From assembly GCA_904394975.1 (NCBI GenBank), contig CAJFNQ010000018.1, positions 1-59,320 of the forward strand: a DNA stretch of 59,320 bases. Direction: 5' to 3'. The position numbers were made by a program, and so were the translations under genes. Shown in pieces: positions 40,937 through 49,448 of the stretch (positions are counted from its first letter, which is position 1; each line of letters opens with the position of its first letter). Source of the stretch: Metaruminococcus_A gallistercoris (GTDB lineage: Bacteria > Bacillota > Clostridia > Oscillospirales > Ruminococcaceae). The notes below the pieces were generated by a model. The model searched no databases. It was given only the letters and a program-made list of their open reading frames with translations, and had not been told where the DNA came from.

Positions 40937-41694
40937 ATGTGGGACGATATCGCTTTAAAAAAGGTGGATTTGGATTTTTTCAATGGCATTGAGGATAACA
41001 GTGCCTTTTACTTTACTTTTGACGAAAACCATAATATCGTTCCGGTTAAAAAACCGGATTATCATTTGTTTGAAAGCAGCATTTACCCATTTGTTATTTA
41101 TCATGATGAGCTGAGGTCCCTCAACCAATATTGTTACGAAACTGCGCAAACCATTAAAAAGTATATTGGTTCTGTTGTATCTAATTTTCAAAGATATGCG
41201 GCAATGGATGAATCTGAATTTCGCACCTGGGACTTCACAAAATATGAAATGATGATGAGCTGCCAGGGAGAAATGTTTTTATGCGAAAGGATTGTGTGGC
41301 ATTCATCCAGCCATCTGGTAACTTTGCTGTATTCTTTTTTGGAACGGGCGTTAAAAAAACTCTGGACGGATATGTTCCTTGAGCATTCGAAATCTGCTGT
41401 TTCATCTAAAAGCAATGTAAAATTATATGTTTTTATTGAAAGGATTTTTTCTGTTCCGATTGATGAGTTTGGGCAGAAATATCCGGATATTTATCAGCGT
41501 TTGGAAACGGTGCGTAAATACCGCAATCAGGTAACCATGGGCAGTTTCGAACAAACGAAGCGAATGATGAGTATGAAGAAATAAATGAATTGCCGCCGTT
41601 TCGATTGATTGAACTGATCGAGCTCATTTCTTCCGTTTTGGATTTGGTTGAATGGGAATACATATCTTTAACGAGCACAAAACAGAAGGATTAG
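40937..41694 (+). pseudogene. HEPN-like protein gene, frameshifted in its RX4H motif
   Basis: The first open frame (40937-41584, 215 residues, AAGGG before the ATG) ends shortly after ETVRKYRNQ. Moving to the -1 frame at about 41531-41534 continues coding to 41694: NHGQFRTNEANDEYEE, then PPFRLIELIELISSVLDLVE and a short tail. Adding one base there (for example GTAAACC for GTAACC) rebuilds RNQVNHG, an RX4H motif as in HEPN ribonucleases, within a helical protein of about 252 residues. HEPN proteins often act as toxins or defence RNases. The break inactivates the motif unless it is a sequencing error or programmed shift. It lies 140 bp after tRNA-Leu. Family assignment beyond HEPN-like is not possible. 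Confidence 0.6.
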
Positions 41695-41851
41695 TTAAAG
41701 CGTTGTGCTTTTACGCTAGGCTGTCTTGCCAGGGAAATAATTTAATTAGATGATTTTTAAAGGTTAAGACCTGAATTGATTTAAATTTCCGTTTCATTGC
41801 TTGAGCAGTTTCTTGCTTCAAACTCAAAATACACGTTCTGTAATGTAAATC

Positions 41852-41890
41852 CCGCAAACCGAATGTCTATGTAAGGTTTGCGGTTTTTTA
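41852..41890 (+). terminator. Rho-independent terminator
   Basis: CCGCAAACC (41852-41860) pairs with GGTTTGCGG (41874-41882), followed by TTTTTTATTT. It may end the HEPN-like transcript, about 160 bases upstream. Confidence 0.88.
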
Positions 41891-41949
41891 TTTATGTAAA
41901 TCGATAACGATTTGGTATGTGACAAATGGTATGAGAAATATTTTATCTC

Positions 41950-41978
41950 TTGCGATGATTCGTTTTACCAACTATACT
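41950..41978 (+). promoter_or_regulatory. Promoter of the two-component operon
   Basis: TTGCGA (41950-41955), 17 bp, TATACT (41973-41978), giving a leader of about 155 nt. Confidence 0.6.
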
Positions 41979-42140
41979 AGAGGTTGATGTTCACAGAAGA
42001 GCATTTTACATGAATGATATTAATAAAATTGCCGAAGGACCGTGCGCGAAAATTACAGCATAGATGTTGTTTGTGAAAGGTGGTTGCATCTACCTTGAGT
42101 CTGCCGGTGTTGTGTGTAAGAATGGAGAAAATTTAAATAC

Positions 42141-42806
42141 ATGAAAAATATATTGATTATTGATGATGACCTTCATATTGGGAATGTACTGGAAGAAACA
42201 CTCCAAAGGGAGGGGTATAATGTTTCTCGCGCTTACTCCGGCACCGAGGCGATGATGGTCCTTTCAAAAAGTAAGCCGGACCTTGTGCTGCTTGATCTGA
42301 TGCTGCCCGGTTTAAGCGGTGAGGAAGTTTTACCTCATATTCAAGGAGTCCCGGTTGTTGTCATGAGCGCGAAGGCGGATATTGACAATAAAGTGAATCT
42401 TTTGCTTGGCGGAGCGGTAGACTATGTGACAAAACCTTTTTCTGCCAAAGAACTGCTGGCACGCATTGCGGTGCATTTACGCACTTTTGAACATTGCGAT
42501 AAAGGCAAGATATTAACCTTTGAAGAAATTCAGTTGGACACCGATACACATAATGTTTGCGTTGGGGATACAAAAATAAAATTAACCAGGACGGAATATG
42601 CCATTTTAAAGCTGTTTTTGCAGAATCAAACACAGGTGCTTTCCAAGTCATTGCTGCTTGACCGAATCAGCGAAGATACTCCTGATTGTACTGAAAGTTC
42701 GCTGAAAATACACATCAGCAATCTTCGGAAGAAACTCAGGGAAGCAGGCGGAAAAGATTACATTGAAGCAGTGTGGGGAATTGGCTTTAAGATGAAAACA
42801 GAATAA
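42141..42806 (+). CDS. OmpR/VanR-type response regulator
   Basis: 221 residues. The receiver domain has the acidic pair D9/D10, phosphoacceptor D52 (LVLLDLMLPG), the switch VVMSAKAD and the Lys in VTKPFSAKE. The C-terminal winged helix of the OmpR/PhoB class ends with SSLKIHISNLRKKLREAGG and YIEAVWGIGFKM. It should be phosphorylated by the histidine kinase at 43385. In related operons this regulator-kinase pair controls an adjacent ABC exporter; here only the C-terminal part of a permease remains between them. Confidence 0.94.
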   Translation: MKNILIIDDDLHIGNVLEETLQREGYNVSRAYSGTEAMMVLSKSKPDLVLLDLMLPGLSGEEVLPHIQGVPVVVMSAKADIDNKVNLLLGGAVDYVTKPFSAKELLARIAVHLRTFEHCDKGKILTFEEIQLDTDTHNVCVGDTKIKLTRTEYAILKLFLQNQTQVLSKSLLLDRISEDTPDCTESSLKIHISNLRKKLREAGGKDYIEAVWGIGFKMKTE

Positions 42807-42837
42807 AATCTTTATTATTTCTTTATATTTTTCCAAC

Positions 42838-43374
42838 TTGATTACAAGCATAACAATCGGCTTTGTCTTGTGTGTTTCTTCTCTGGTGACAAGCCTTGCT
42901 GTGGGGATTCCGTTGTTTGACTTTTTTGAAATGAGCGTCAAAAAAGTTCTCTTTTATATTGCATGCGTGTTTTTGATCACAACGGTGTTTGCGGCAATTT
43001 ACACGCTGATTGCCATGCTGAATAAGAAAAGGGCGATCGTTGCTGTGGCATGTATTTTAACAGCGTTTATCCTTTTACTTGTTGGTTCATATATCGACCA
43101 GAAACTCAGTGAGCCGGAAACATATCCGGTGCACAGTATGGATGAAAACGGGGAGTTGATTGTGGTCGATGAGATGCTCAACCCAAACGCGGTCACTGGC
43201 ACTGTGCGTGATGTTTATGAATTTGTATATGATTTTCTTCCCAGCGGGCAGGCGATGCAATGTTATGGCTTAAAGGTTGAACGCCCTGTGCTGTTGTTGC
43301 TGTATTCGGCTCTTATCATTGTTGGGACCACAAGCTGCGGGGTCTTCTTTTTCCGCAGGAAGGATTTGAAATAA
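42838..43374 (+). pseudogene. ABC-2-type permease, N-terminally truncated
   Basis: The open frame, from a TTG at 42838, encodes about 178 residues. It begins inside a membrane region (SITIGFVLCVSSLVTSLAVG), continues with helices near 38-60 and 68-85, an extracytoplasmic segment of about 55 residues, a final helix and the FFFRRKDLK tail typical of ABC-2 permease C-termini. Full permeases have about 240-270 residues and six helices, so the N-terminal third is missing and no ATPase gene is present. The coding sequence resumes only 31 bp after the response regulator stop, with no ribosome site. A deletion removing the ATPase gene and the permease start is the simplest explanation. Confidence 0.7.
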
Positions 43375-43384
43375 GGGAGTATTT

Positions 43385-44308
43385 ATGGAACTTTGGCTGT
43401 GGGGGATTATTGGCATTCTAGCAATCATAATTATTGCTTTGCTTTTAAAGATATTTTTGCTGCAAAAAGCCGCAGATGAAATAAACGAAGGTTTTTCCAG
43501 CAGACTTACAGCCGATACGAATACGCTTATTGACATTTCTTCAAGTGACAAGCACATGCGCCGGTTGGCGGACGGCATCAATAAACAGCTCCGAAAACTG
43601 CGAAGACAGAAAAATCGCTTTGTTCAGGGCGATATGGAACTTAAAAATGCAGTAACCAATATTTCGCATGACTTGTGTACTCCTCTTACGGCAATCAGCG
43701 GCTATTTGGACCTGCTTGACGCCGAGGAAAAAAGCGAGAATGCGGTGCGGTATCTTGAAGTGATTAAAAACCGCATGGAAATTATGAAACAGCTTACCGA
43801 AGAGCTGTTTCGCTATTCGGTTATTACATCTCCAGATTATAATGCTTCGGCGGAGCTTTTATCGGTTAACAGTGTTTTGGAAGATAGTATTTTAGGCTTT
43901 TATGCAGCTTTTCGGGAACGAAAAATCGTTCCGAATATCCACATACCGGAAGAAAGAGTGATGCGAACAGTTAATCGTGCCGCACTGTCTCGTGTTTTTT
44001 CCAATCTTTTAAACAATGCAATAAAATACAGTGATGGAGATTTGGAGATTACGTTAACAAGTCATGGAAAAATCATCTTTTCCAACACAGCTTCTGAATT
44101 GAATGAAGTGGAGATTGAAAGACTTTTTGACCGTTTCTATACGGTTGAAACGGCGAGGAAATCAGCCGGGATTGGACTGACGATTGCCCGAACACTGATT
44201 GAGCAGATGAAAGGTTCAATTTCTGCTGAGTATCAGAACCATAAATTGAGTGTTTGTATATGGCTGCCGGATGATTCGGATAAAGGAGATATGAGGGAGA
44301 ACGAGTAA
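43385..44308 (+). CDS. Sensor histidine kinase with single N-terminal helix
   Basis: 307 residues. One membrane helix (about 5-27), a short linker, then a HisKA domain with the phosphoacceptor His95 in NISHDLCTPLTAISGY. The ATPase domain has the N box NLLNNAIKYS and the G box SAGIGLTIA. No extracytoplasmic sensor domain is present, so it may sense through a membrane partner, perhaps the now truncated permease. It lies 10 bp after that gene, with AAGGGAG upstream, and is the likely partner of the regulator at 42141. Confidence 0.92.
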   Translation: MELWLWGIIGILAIIIIALLLKIFLLQKAADEINEGFSSRLTADTNTLIDISSSDKHMRRLADGINKQLRKLRRQKNRFVQGDMELKNAVTNISHDLCTPLTAISGYLDLLDAEEKSENAVRYLEVIKNRMEIMKQLTEELFRYSVITSPDYNASAELLSVNSVLEDSILGFYAAFRERKIVPNIHIPEERVMRTVNRAALSRVFSNLLNNAIKYSDGDLEITLTSHGKIIFSNTASELNEVEIERLFDRFYTVETARKSAGIGLTIARTLIEQMKGSISAEYQNHKLSVCIWLPDDSDKGDMRENE

Positions 44309-44398
44309 GATTTTTTGAAATTGGTGTTTACGGGCGGATGATTATTTGCGGCATGAAACCGTGCCTTGCTTAAATCTTCGAATCAAATCAGTGGATAG

Positions 44399-44434
44399 AA
44401 AAAAGCAGCAGTTCATTTGAACTGCTGCTTTTTT
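44399..44434. terminator. Bidirectional terminator between kinase and QueD-like gene
   Basis: AAAAGCAGCAGTTCA-TT-TGAACTGCTGCTTTT with A and T flanks. Confidence 0.93.
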
Positions 44435-44452
44435 AAAGTGAATTGCAAAGAA

Positions 44453-45019
44453 TTAGTTCTTTTTGTAACCGCATTTCGGGCATACGCCATTTTCGTTTAA
44501 TGCTATGCCGCACAGTGGGCAACGATCAATTTCATTTTTGGTCGTAAACTCTTCAGAAGCGGCATTTACCCCACTGGTAAAGGTTATTTTCGCAATGTTC
44601 AATTTGTCTTTGAGCAAATCATAAACAATTTTGATCATGCCTTCTACAGTCATGGTTTCTTTTGTTACAACCAGACGGCAATCGGGGTAAGCGGTAGCAA
44701 GTTCTGTTTGAAATGCCGGGCCTTTCATTTGGTTTTGCGGAGATCCATCACGAATGCCTTGTTTTTCATAAACATTTAAAACAGCAGGCAACAGAGGGTC
44801 ATCTTCTCTCAGGATCAGGGCGTGGTCAAAGTTTTTCAAAACTGACCATGCAGTCTTTTGAATCTCATTACAGGGAAATACCATGTTTACTCCGGGGTTT
44901 ACCGTGTCTTCTACCTCAATCGTCAAAACGCCGGTGTGCCCATGAAGATACTGTGCTTCTCCCTTGAACCCATAAAAACGGTGTGCATACTGTAAATCCA
45001 ATGTTGTAATACTTCTCAT
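44453..45019 (-). CDS. QueD/6-pyruvoyl-tetrahydropterin-synthase-like protein with C-terminal zinc ribbon
   Basis: 188 residues. The PTPS/QueD fold is shown by the zinc ligands H13 (YAHRF) and H26/H28 (LHGHTG), FDHALIL and VTKETMTVEGM. The cysteine just before LHGH in canonical QueD is absent; the stretch reads GEAQYLHGH, with Glu21 nearby. A C-terminal zinc ribbon of about 25 residues (CPLCG and CPKCG) is added, which canonical QueD lacks. It lies 29 bp downstream of a Fur-family gene in the same operon. Some QueD paralogs are part of zinc-starvation regulons, so a zinc-linked role is plausible. Its reaction may differ from making carboxytetrahydropterin. Confidence 0.85.
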   Translation of the reverse strand: MRSITTLDLQYAHRFYGFKGEAQYLHGHTGVLTIEVEDTVNPGVNMVFPCNEIQKTAWSVLKNFDHALILREDDPLLPAVLNVYEKQGIRDGSPQNQMKGPAFQTELATAYPDCRLVVTKETMTVEGMIKIVYDLLKDKLNIAKITFTSGVNAASEEFTTKNEIDRCPLCGIALNENGVCPKCGYKKN

Positions 45020-45048
45020 TTTGTGAACTTCCTTTGATTTTGTTATAT

Positions 45049-45444
45049 TTACAAGTCTTCAGACTTGCGTTTACCGGGGTGAGATGTCTGTTCAGCACGG
45101 CATTGAGGGCAGAGGTATTGCAGCTTTAAATCGTAGCCGTCAATGACAAACCCTACCTGTTTTTCCAATTCTGCCGTGAGATCAGAAAGATAAAGATCCG
45201 ATAACCTGCCGCAGCGTCGACAGACCAGATGGTCATGCCTTGCTGTTTTATCAAAACGGTCAGGGTAACCTTCTACACTGATTTTTCGGATTTTTCCCTG
45301 TTGGTGAAGGTCGTTTAAATTGTTATACACTGTAGCCAGTACAACCGATGGATAGGTTTGCTTTAATGTCAGAAATATCTGTTCAGCAGTCATGTGACTG
45401 TCTGAAGAATTAATCAGTTCCAGAATTACCTGACCATATCTCAT
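45049..45444 (-). CDS. Fur-family metal-responsive regulator (Zur/PerR type)
   Basis: 131 residues. The N-terminal winged helix has MTAEQIFLTLKQTYPSVVLA and TVYNNLNDLHQQGKI. Metal-binding parts are DKTARHDHLVCRRCG (Cys75, Cys78) and LCPQC (Cys112, Cys115), the structural zinc site. The subtype (peroxide, zinc or iron sensing) cannot be fixed from sequence. A Per/Fur-box-like palindrome covers its start region, implying autoregulation. The downstream QueD-like gene with a zinc ribbon makes a zinc-responsive role attractive. Confidence 0.92.
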   Translation of the reverse strand: MRYGQVILELINSSDSHMTAEQIFLTLKQTYPSVVLATVYNNLNDLHQQGKIRKISVEGYPDRFDKTARHDHLVCRRCGRLSDLYLSDLTAELEKQVGFVIDGYDLKLQYLCPQCRAEQTSHPGKRKSEDL

Positions 45445-45466
45445 AATAAAAACACCAAACTTAAAA

Positions 45467-45514
45467 TTAGAATTATTCTATTTCTAATAGAATGGATTCT
45501 TCAGCTGTTGTCAA
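45467..45514 (-). promoter_or_regulatory. Promoter and Fur/PerR-type box of the fur-queD-like operon
   Basis: On the minus strand TTGACA (45509-45514), 17 bp, TCTATT (45486-45491). Just downstream is a 7-1-7 palindrome TTAGAAT-T-ATTCTAT (45467-45481), with an extra half site ATAGAAT at 45487-45493. It resembles Per/Fur boxes. Confidence 0.75.
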
Positions 45515-45665
45515 GTGGTTTTACAATATTTTTTATATTATAAATTTGGTTTGTGAAAAGAAGGTAATACAGGCGTTGAAATGATGGTATAAAATTCAGC
45601 GTACACAATTATTTTGTTGCTTTTTAAAAAACAGAATAGTATCATAGAAATAGATGCATTTATTT

Positions 45666-45697
45666 GATACACCGGAAACGGTGTATCGTTTTTATTT
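45666..45697 (+). terminator. Orphan rho-independent terminator
   Basis: GATACACCG-GAAA-CGGTGTATC followed by GTTTTTATTT; a perfect 9-bp stem with a GNRA loop and no gene directly upstream on the plus strand. Confidence 0.85.
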
Positions 45698-45958
45698 CCC
45701 GGCATTGGCGGCAGGGTGAAAACTGAGGCTTGAAAGGAATGGATTGATTTTTATTTTGAATGCCGCCAACCCCTTTTAACTCATACAACAGATGAACTTT
45801 TTATAGGAACAATGAACGAAACAACATTGCGGTAATGTATTCTCAATCGGTCGTACTGGGCTGAAAATCGGCATGATGATCTGATCAAACCGGTAAAATC
45901 TGCCTGCCCGGTATTCAGGATCGAACAGAAATTGACTTTATGGGAGGCCCGGTACAAT

Positions 45959-47341
45959 ATGCAAACAACCTGGAAAGAATACCTGGGAAATAAAGAATTT
46001 TACAGTACAATACTGAAAATCGCCATTCCCGTGTCAGCACAGCAACTGATCACGGTGGGAATCAACTTAATGGATACAGTCATGCTCAGCAGTATGGGAG
46101 ATGCTCAACTTTCTGCGTCTTCGCAGGCCAGCCAGTTTATCAATCTTTTTCAGATCTTCTGTATGGGGATTGGAATGGGCGCTTCTGTGCTGACGGCACG
46201 TTATTGGGGAATGCAGGATAAAAACAGTCTTCGCAAAGCGGTTACCATTATGCTTCGCATCGTACTGGCTTTTGCCACGCTCTTTTTTGCGGCTACCTTG
46301 TTTTTCCCCGAAATAGTGATGCGGTTCTATACGGAAAATGCTGTAACGGTCGACTATGGCGTTACCTATCTGCGCTGGATTTTACCAACCTATTATTGTA
46401 TGGGATTGTCACTTACCTGTACGATTATATTGCGCAGCGTAGGGCAGGTAAGGATTCCTTTGATCTGTTCCGTCATCGCTTTTTTCGTCAATGTCTTTTT
46501 CAACTGGGTCTTTATTTTCGGTAATTTGGGAGCACCGCGCATGGAAATTGCGGGTGCTGCTTTGGGAACGCTCATCGCAAGAATGTTTGAGCTGCTGTTT
46601 ATCTGTGGTTTTTTCTTTTTGAAAGATAAGCGCATCGCGTACCGTTTTCGTCATCTGCTGCTTCCCTGTAAAGACCTTGCGCCGGAGTATCTGCGCATCA
46701 GCATTCCGGTGCTGATCAGCGACGGGCTGCTTGCTTTTGGAAACAATTCCGTTGCCATGATTATGGGACGCATCGGAGACACGTTTGTTGCCGCCAACTC
46801 TGTAACAATGGTTGTTCAGCAGTTGAGTTCCGTTTTAACTCAGGGCATTTCCAATGCCAGCGGTATCATCACCGGCCACACAATGGGGCGTGGGGAATAT
46901 GACAAAGCGCAAAAACAGGGGTATACCTTTTTGCTTCTTGGCGGCCTGGTTGGTTGTTTTGCCGCGGTTGTTATTTTGCTGATTCGGCAGCCGGTCATTG
47001 ATTATTACCAAGTTTCGGAGCAGGCAAAGACAATCAGCTGGTCGTTAATGGATTCCATCAGCTTCATTACCATTTTTCAGGCGATGAATTCCATTTTAAC
47101 AAAAGGCGTGCTTCGTGCCGGCGGAGATACAAAATTCCTTATGGCGGGGGACATTCTGTTTCTCTGGGTCGCTTCCATACCGCTCGGAGCGCTGGCGGGC
47201 CTTGTTTGGAACTGGTCGCCGTTCTGGGTCTACTGCATGCTGAAGATTGATCAGATCATTAAGTGCGTCTGGTGCTTTTTCCGGTTGAGAAGCCGAAAAT
47301 GGATGAAAAAAATATCCGCGGCACCTGTGGTGGAAGAATAA
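45959..47341 (+). CDS. MATE-family multidrug efflux transporter
   Basis: 460 residues from the ATG at 45959 (GGGAGG upstream). Twelve predicted membrane helices in two MatE repeats; the first repeat begins ILKIAIPVSAQQLITVGINLMDTVMLSSMGD and the second near YLRISIPVLISDGLLAFG. It exports cationic compounds in exchange for sodium or protons. The split call into NorM or DinF subgroups is not possible here. A GC-rich terminator follows. No regulator is adjacent. Confidence 0.93.
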   Translation: MQTTWKEYLGNKEFYSTILKIAIPVSAQQLITVGINLMDTVMLSSMGDAQLSASSQASQFINLFQIFCMGIGMGASVLTARYWGMQDKNSLRKAVTIMLRIVLAFATLFFAATLFFPEIVMRFYTENAVTVDYGVTYLRWILPTYYCMGLSLTCTIILRSVGQVRIPLICSVIAFFVNVFFNWVFIFGNLGAPRMEIAGAALGTLIARMFELLFICGFFFLKDKRIAYRFRHLLLPCKDLAPEYLRISIPVLISDGLLAFGNNSVAMIMGRIGDTFVAANSVTMVVQQLSSVLTQGISNASGIITGHTMGRGEYDKAQKQGYTFLLLGGLVGCFAAVVILLIRQPVIDYYQVSEQAKTISWSLMDSISFITIFQAMNSILTKGVLRAGGDTKFLMAGDILFLWVASIPLGALAGLVWNWSPFWVYCMLKIDQIIKCVWCFFRLRSRKWMKKISAAPVVEE

Positions 47342-47360
47342 GAAACTTCATTTAGAAATA

Positions 47361-47400
47361 AAAAGGCCTCGCCGCACAGATGTTGCGGCGGGGTTTTGTT
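47361..47400 (+). terminator. MATE gene terminator
   Basis: CCTCGCCGCA (47367-47376) pairs with TGCGGCGGGG (47384-47393), one G-T pair, then TTTTGTT. Confidence 0.85.
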
Positions 47401-47702
47401 TGAAAACAGGACTATTTTCAGACTAAAATTTGTGCCACGCCGTGACCGCGGTTTTGAAGAAGGCAGGGCGTTGATCCATCCGCTTAACAATGATGACAAC
47501 GATTTTACTCCTCTCTCTTGACACAAGGTGTGCAATACGAATAAACTTATAAATAGAACATGGCATCTCTGAGGTTCAATAACATCGTTGATCAAAGCAA
47601 ATATTTACAAAAACCATACAAGTAAAACAACCTACAATGCGGGCAGCTGCATTTAGCTGCTGCGGCAATCTTTCCAAAATCTGAGCAAAAGAGGAATCAA
47701 TT
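47401..47702. other. Leader of ABC exporter gene
   Basis: About 300 bases without a gene. A promoter candidate is TTGACA (47518-47523), 18 bp, TAAACT (47542-47547), which leaves a leader of about 150 nt. A small hairpin CAGCT/AGCTG lies near 47645-47660. Nothing else is recognised. Confidence 0.5.
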
Positions 47703-49436
47703 ATGAAAATGCTGTGGAAACTCACCAAAGAAGCATCCCGATACAAAGGGCTCTATGTTATAGCCATTTTGTCCACCTTTTTGCTGACAGCGGTCAATCT
47801 GGCTGCGCCAAAGGTGCTTTCTTCCATGACAGGTGTTGTTGAGCAGGGTGTTACAGATGATACGTTTGGAATGATCGTGTGGCTGACGTTTGCTTTGCTG
47901 GCACTTTATTGTGTGCGCATCCTGTTTCGCTTTTTAAGCAACTATCTGGCGCATAAGGCAGCGTGGTATCTGGTCGGCGATCTACGCAGCCGCATGTATG
48001 ATAAGCTGCAAAGCCTTGATCTCGGCTTTTTTCACGATAAGCAGACGGGCGACCTCATGAGCCGGGTGGTCAATGATACACGTGAGTTCGAACTGCTTTA
48101 CGCACACATCATTCCGGAGATGATCACCAACCTGGTGACTTTTGCCGGTGTGCTGATTATCCTTCTTGTCATCAACTGGCAGCTTGCATTAATTACCTGC
48201 TGCCCCATTCCGCTCATCCTTTTTTCCGGCGTAATTTTCGCCAAAAAGGTTCGTCCGTTTTTCAAAGCATCACAGAAATGCATGGGTGACCTGAATGCGA
48301 AATTGCAGGATAATCTTTCCGGCCTTCATGAGATTCAGTCGTTTGGGCAGGAAGCATCAGAAAGCGAAGCGGTGAGAAAGAAGAATTTTGAACAGGTTAA
48401 AGCTATGCTCCGCGCGCTTCGTGCCAGTGCGGCCTTTCATCCCAGTGTGGAATTTTTATCTTCGGCAGGAACCGTGTTGGTGGTGTTTTTTGGAGGATTG
48501 TTCGCTTATTACGGTCAGCTTTCGGTAGAAAGCATTGTGGCGTTTGTGTTGTATCTTTCTTTGTTTTATACGCCGGTATCCGGCCTTGCAACGCTGTTGG
48601 AAAACCTTCAGCAGGCTTTGGCAGGAGCGGAACGTGTTGCGCTGGTGCTGGAAACGCCGTCTGCCATACAGGACGCGGAAAATGCAAAAGATCTTAAACA
48701 GGTAAAAGGCGCGATCCGGTTTGAAAATGTCAGTTTCCATTACAGCAATAACATCCCGGTTTTAAAAAATATTTCGTTTGAATGCAGTCCTGGTATGATG
48801 GTCGCTCTGGTAGGCCCAACAGGTGTTGGAAAGACAACGATGACTCAGCTTTTATCCCGGTTTTACGAACCGTCTTCGGGCCGAATCCTTCTTGACGGGC
48901 AGGATATTCAAACGGCTACTTTGAAGAGCCTTCGTCAGAATATTGCTCCGGTTTTGCAGGATACATTTCTTTTTAATGGTACGATTGCGGAAAACATTGG
49001 GTACGCGAAACCAACCGCTACCCGTAAAGAGATTGAAAATGCTGCGAAAGCCGCTAATATCCACGAGGATATTTTGCAGATGCCGGAACAATATGAAACA
49101 AAGGTGGGGGAACGTGGGCTTCGCCTTTCCGGCGGGCAGAAACAGCGTATTGCCATCGCCAGAGCCATTCTGCGGCAGTCGCCGGTCGTGATACTGGATG
49201 AAGCGACCGCTTCGGTTGATGTGGAAACCGAACGGCAGATTCAGCATGCGATCCAGCAGATGGCCGGTACCCGCACGATCATTGCGATCGCGCACCGGCT
49301 GTCAACTATTCGAAACGCTGACCTGATCCTGCTGCTTCGGCACGGTGAGATTGTGGAACGCGGAACGCACGAGGAACTGATGGCTAAAAAAGGCGACTAT
49401 TACCGGATGCAGATGGCACAGATGAAAGCGGAATAA
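47703..49436 (+). CDS. ABC exporter, homodimeric type (MsbA/LmrA-like)
   Basis: 577 residues. A six-helix membrane domain (about 15-310) is followed by a complete nucleotide-binding domain: Walker A GPTGVGKTT, Q-loop APVLQDTF, signature LSGGQKQ, Walker B VILDEATASVD with catalytic Glu, and the switch His in AHRLS. All catalytic motifs are canonical, so unlike the two asymmetric pairs elsewhere in the window it should work as a homodimer. Substrate unknown. A phosphotransferase gene follows after 12 bp and is probably co-transcribed. Confidence 0.93.
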   Translation: MKMLWKLTKEASRYKGLYVIAILSTFLLTAVNLAAPKVLSSMTGVVEQGVTDDTFGMIVWLTFALLALYCVRILFRFLSNYLAHKAAWYLVGDLRSRMYDKLQSLDLGFFHDKQTGDLMSRVVNDTREFELLYAHIIPEMITNLVTFAGVLIILLVINWQLALITCCPIPLILFSGVIFAKKVRPFFKASQKCMGDLNAKLQDNLSGLHEIQSFGQEASESEAVRKKNFEQVKAMLRALRASAAFHPSVEFLSSAGTVLVVFFGGLFAYYGQLSVESIVAFVLYLSLFYTPVSGLATLLENLQQALAGAERVALVLETPSAIQDAENAKDLKQVKGAIRFENVSFHYSNNIPVLKNISFECSPGMMVALVGPTGVGKTTMTQLLSRFYEPSSGRILLDGQDIQTATLKSLRQNIAPVLQDTFLFNGTIAENIGYAKPTATRKEIENAAKAANIHEDILQMPEQYETKVGERGLRLSGGQKQRIAIARAILRQSPVVILDEATASVDVETERQIQHAIQQMAGTRTIIAIAHRLSTIRNADLILLLRHGEIVERGTHEELMAKKGDYYRMQMAQMKAE

Positions 49437-49448
49437 TACAGTCATGAA

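Larger units (their letters stand above)
41695..42140. other. Intergenic region with orphan terminator and RR promoter
   Basis: 446 bases. It holds the hairpin terminator at 41852-41890, a short palindrome AAATCG-ATAA-CGATTT at about 41897-41912, and a promoter at 41950-41978. A 17-codon open frame at 42010-42063 has no clear ribosome site. No other gene is supported. Confidence 0.55.
45445..45958. other. Intergenic region with Fur-type promoter and orphan terminator
   Basis: 514 bases without a supported gene. It contains the Fur-gene promoter and operator (45467-45514), a strong terminator at 45666-45697 that belongs to no visible gene, and the leader of the MATE gene. A small RNA ending at the terminator is possible, but no convincing promoter was found for it. 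Confidence 0.5.

Noticed and set aside
42010..42063. 17-codon open frame as a leader peptide of the two-component operon
   Set aside because: No ribosome site is visible, and the peptide has no attenuation-like codon run.
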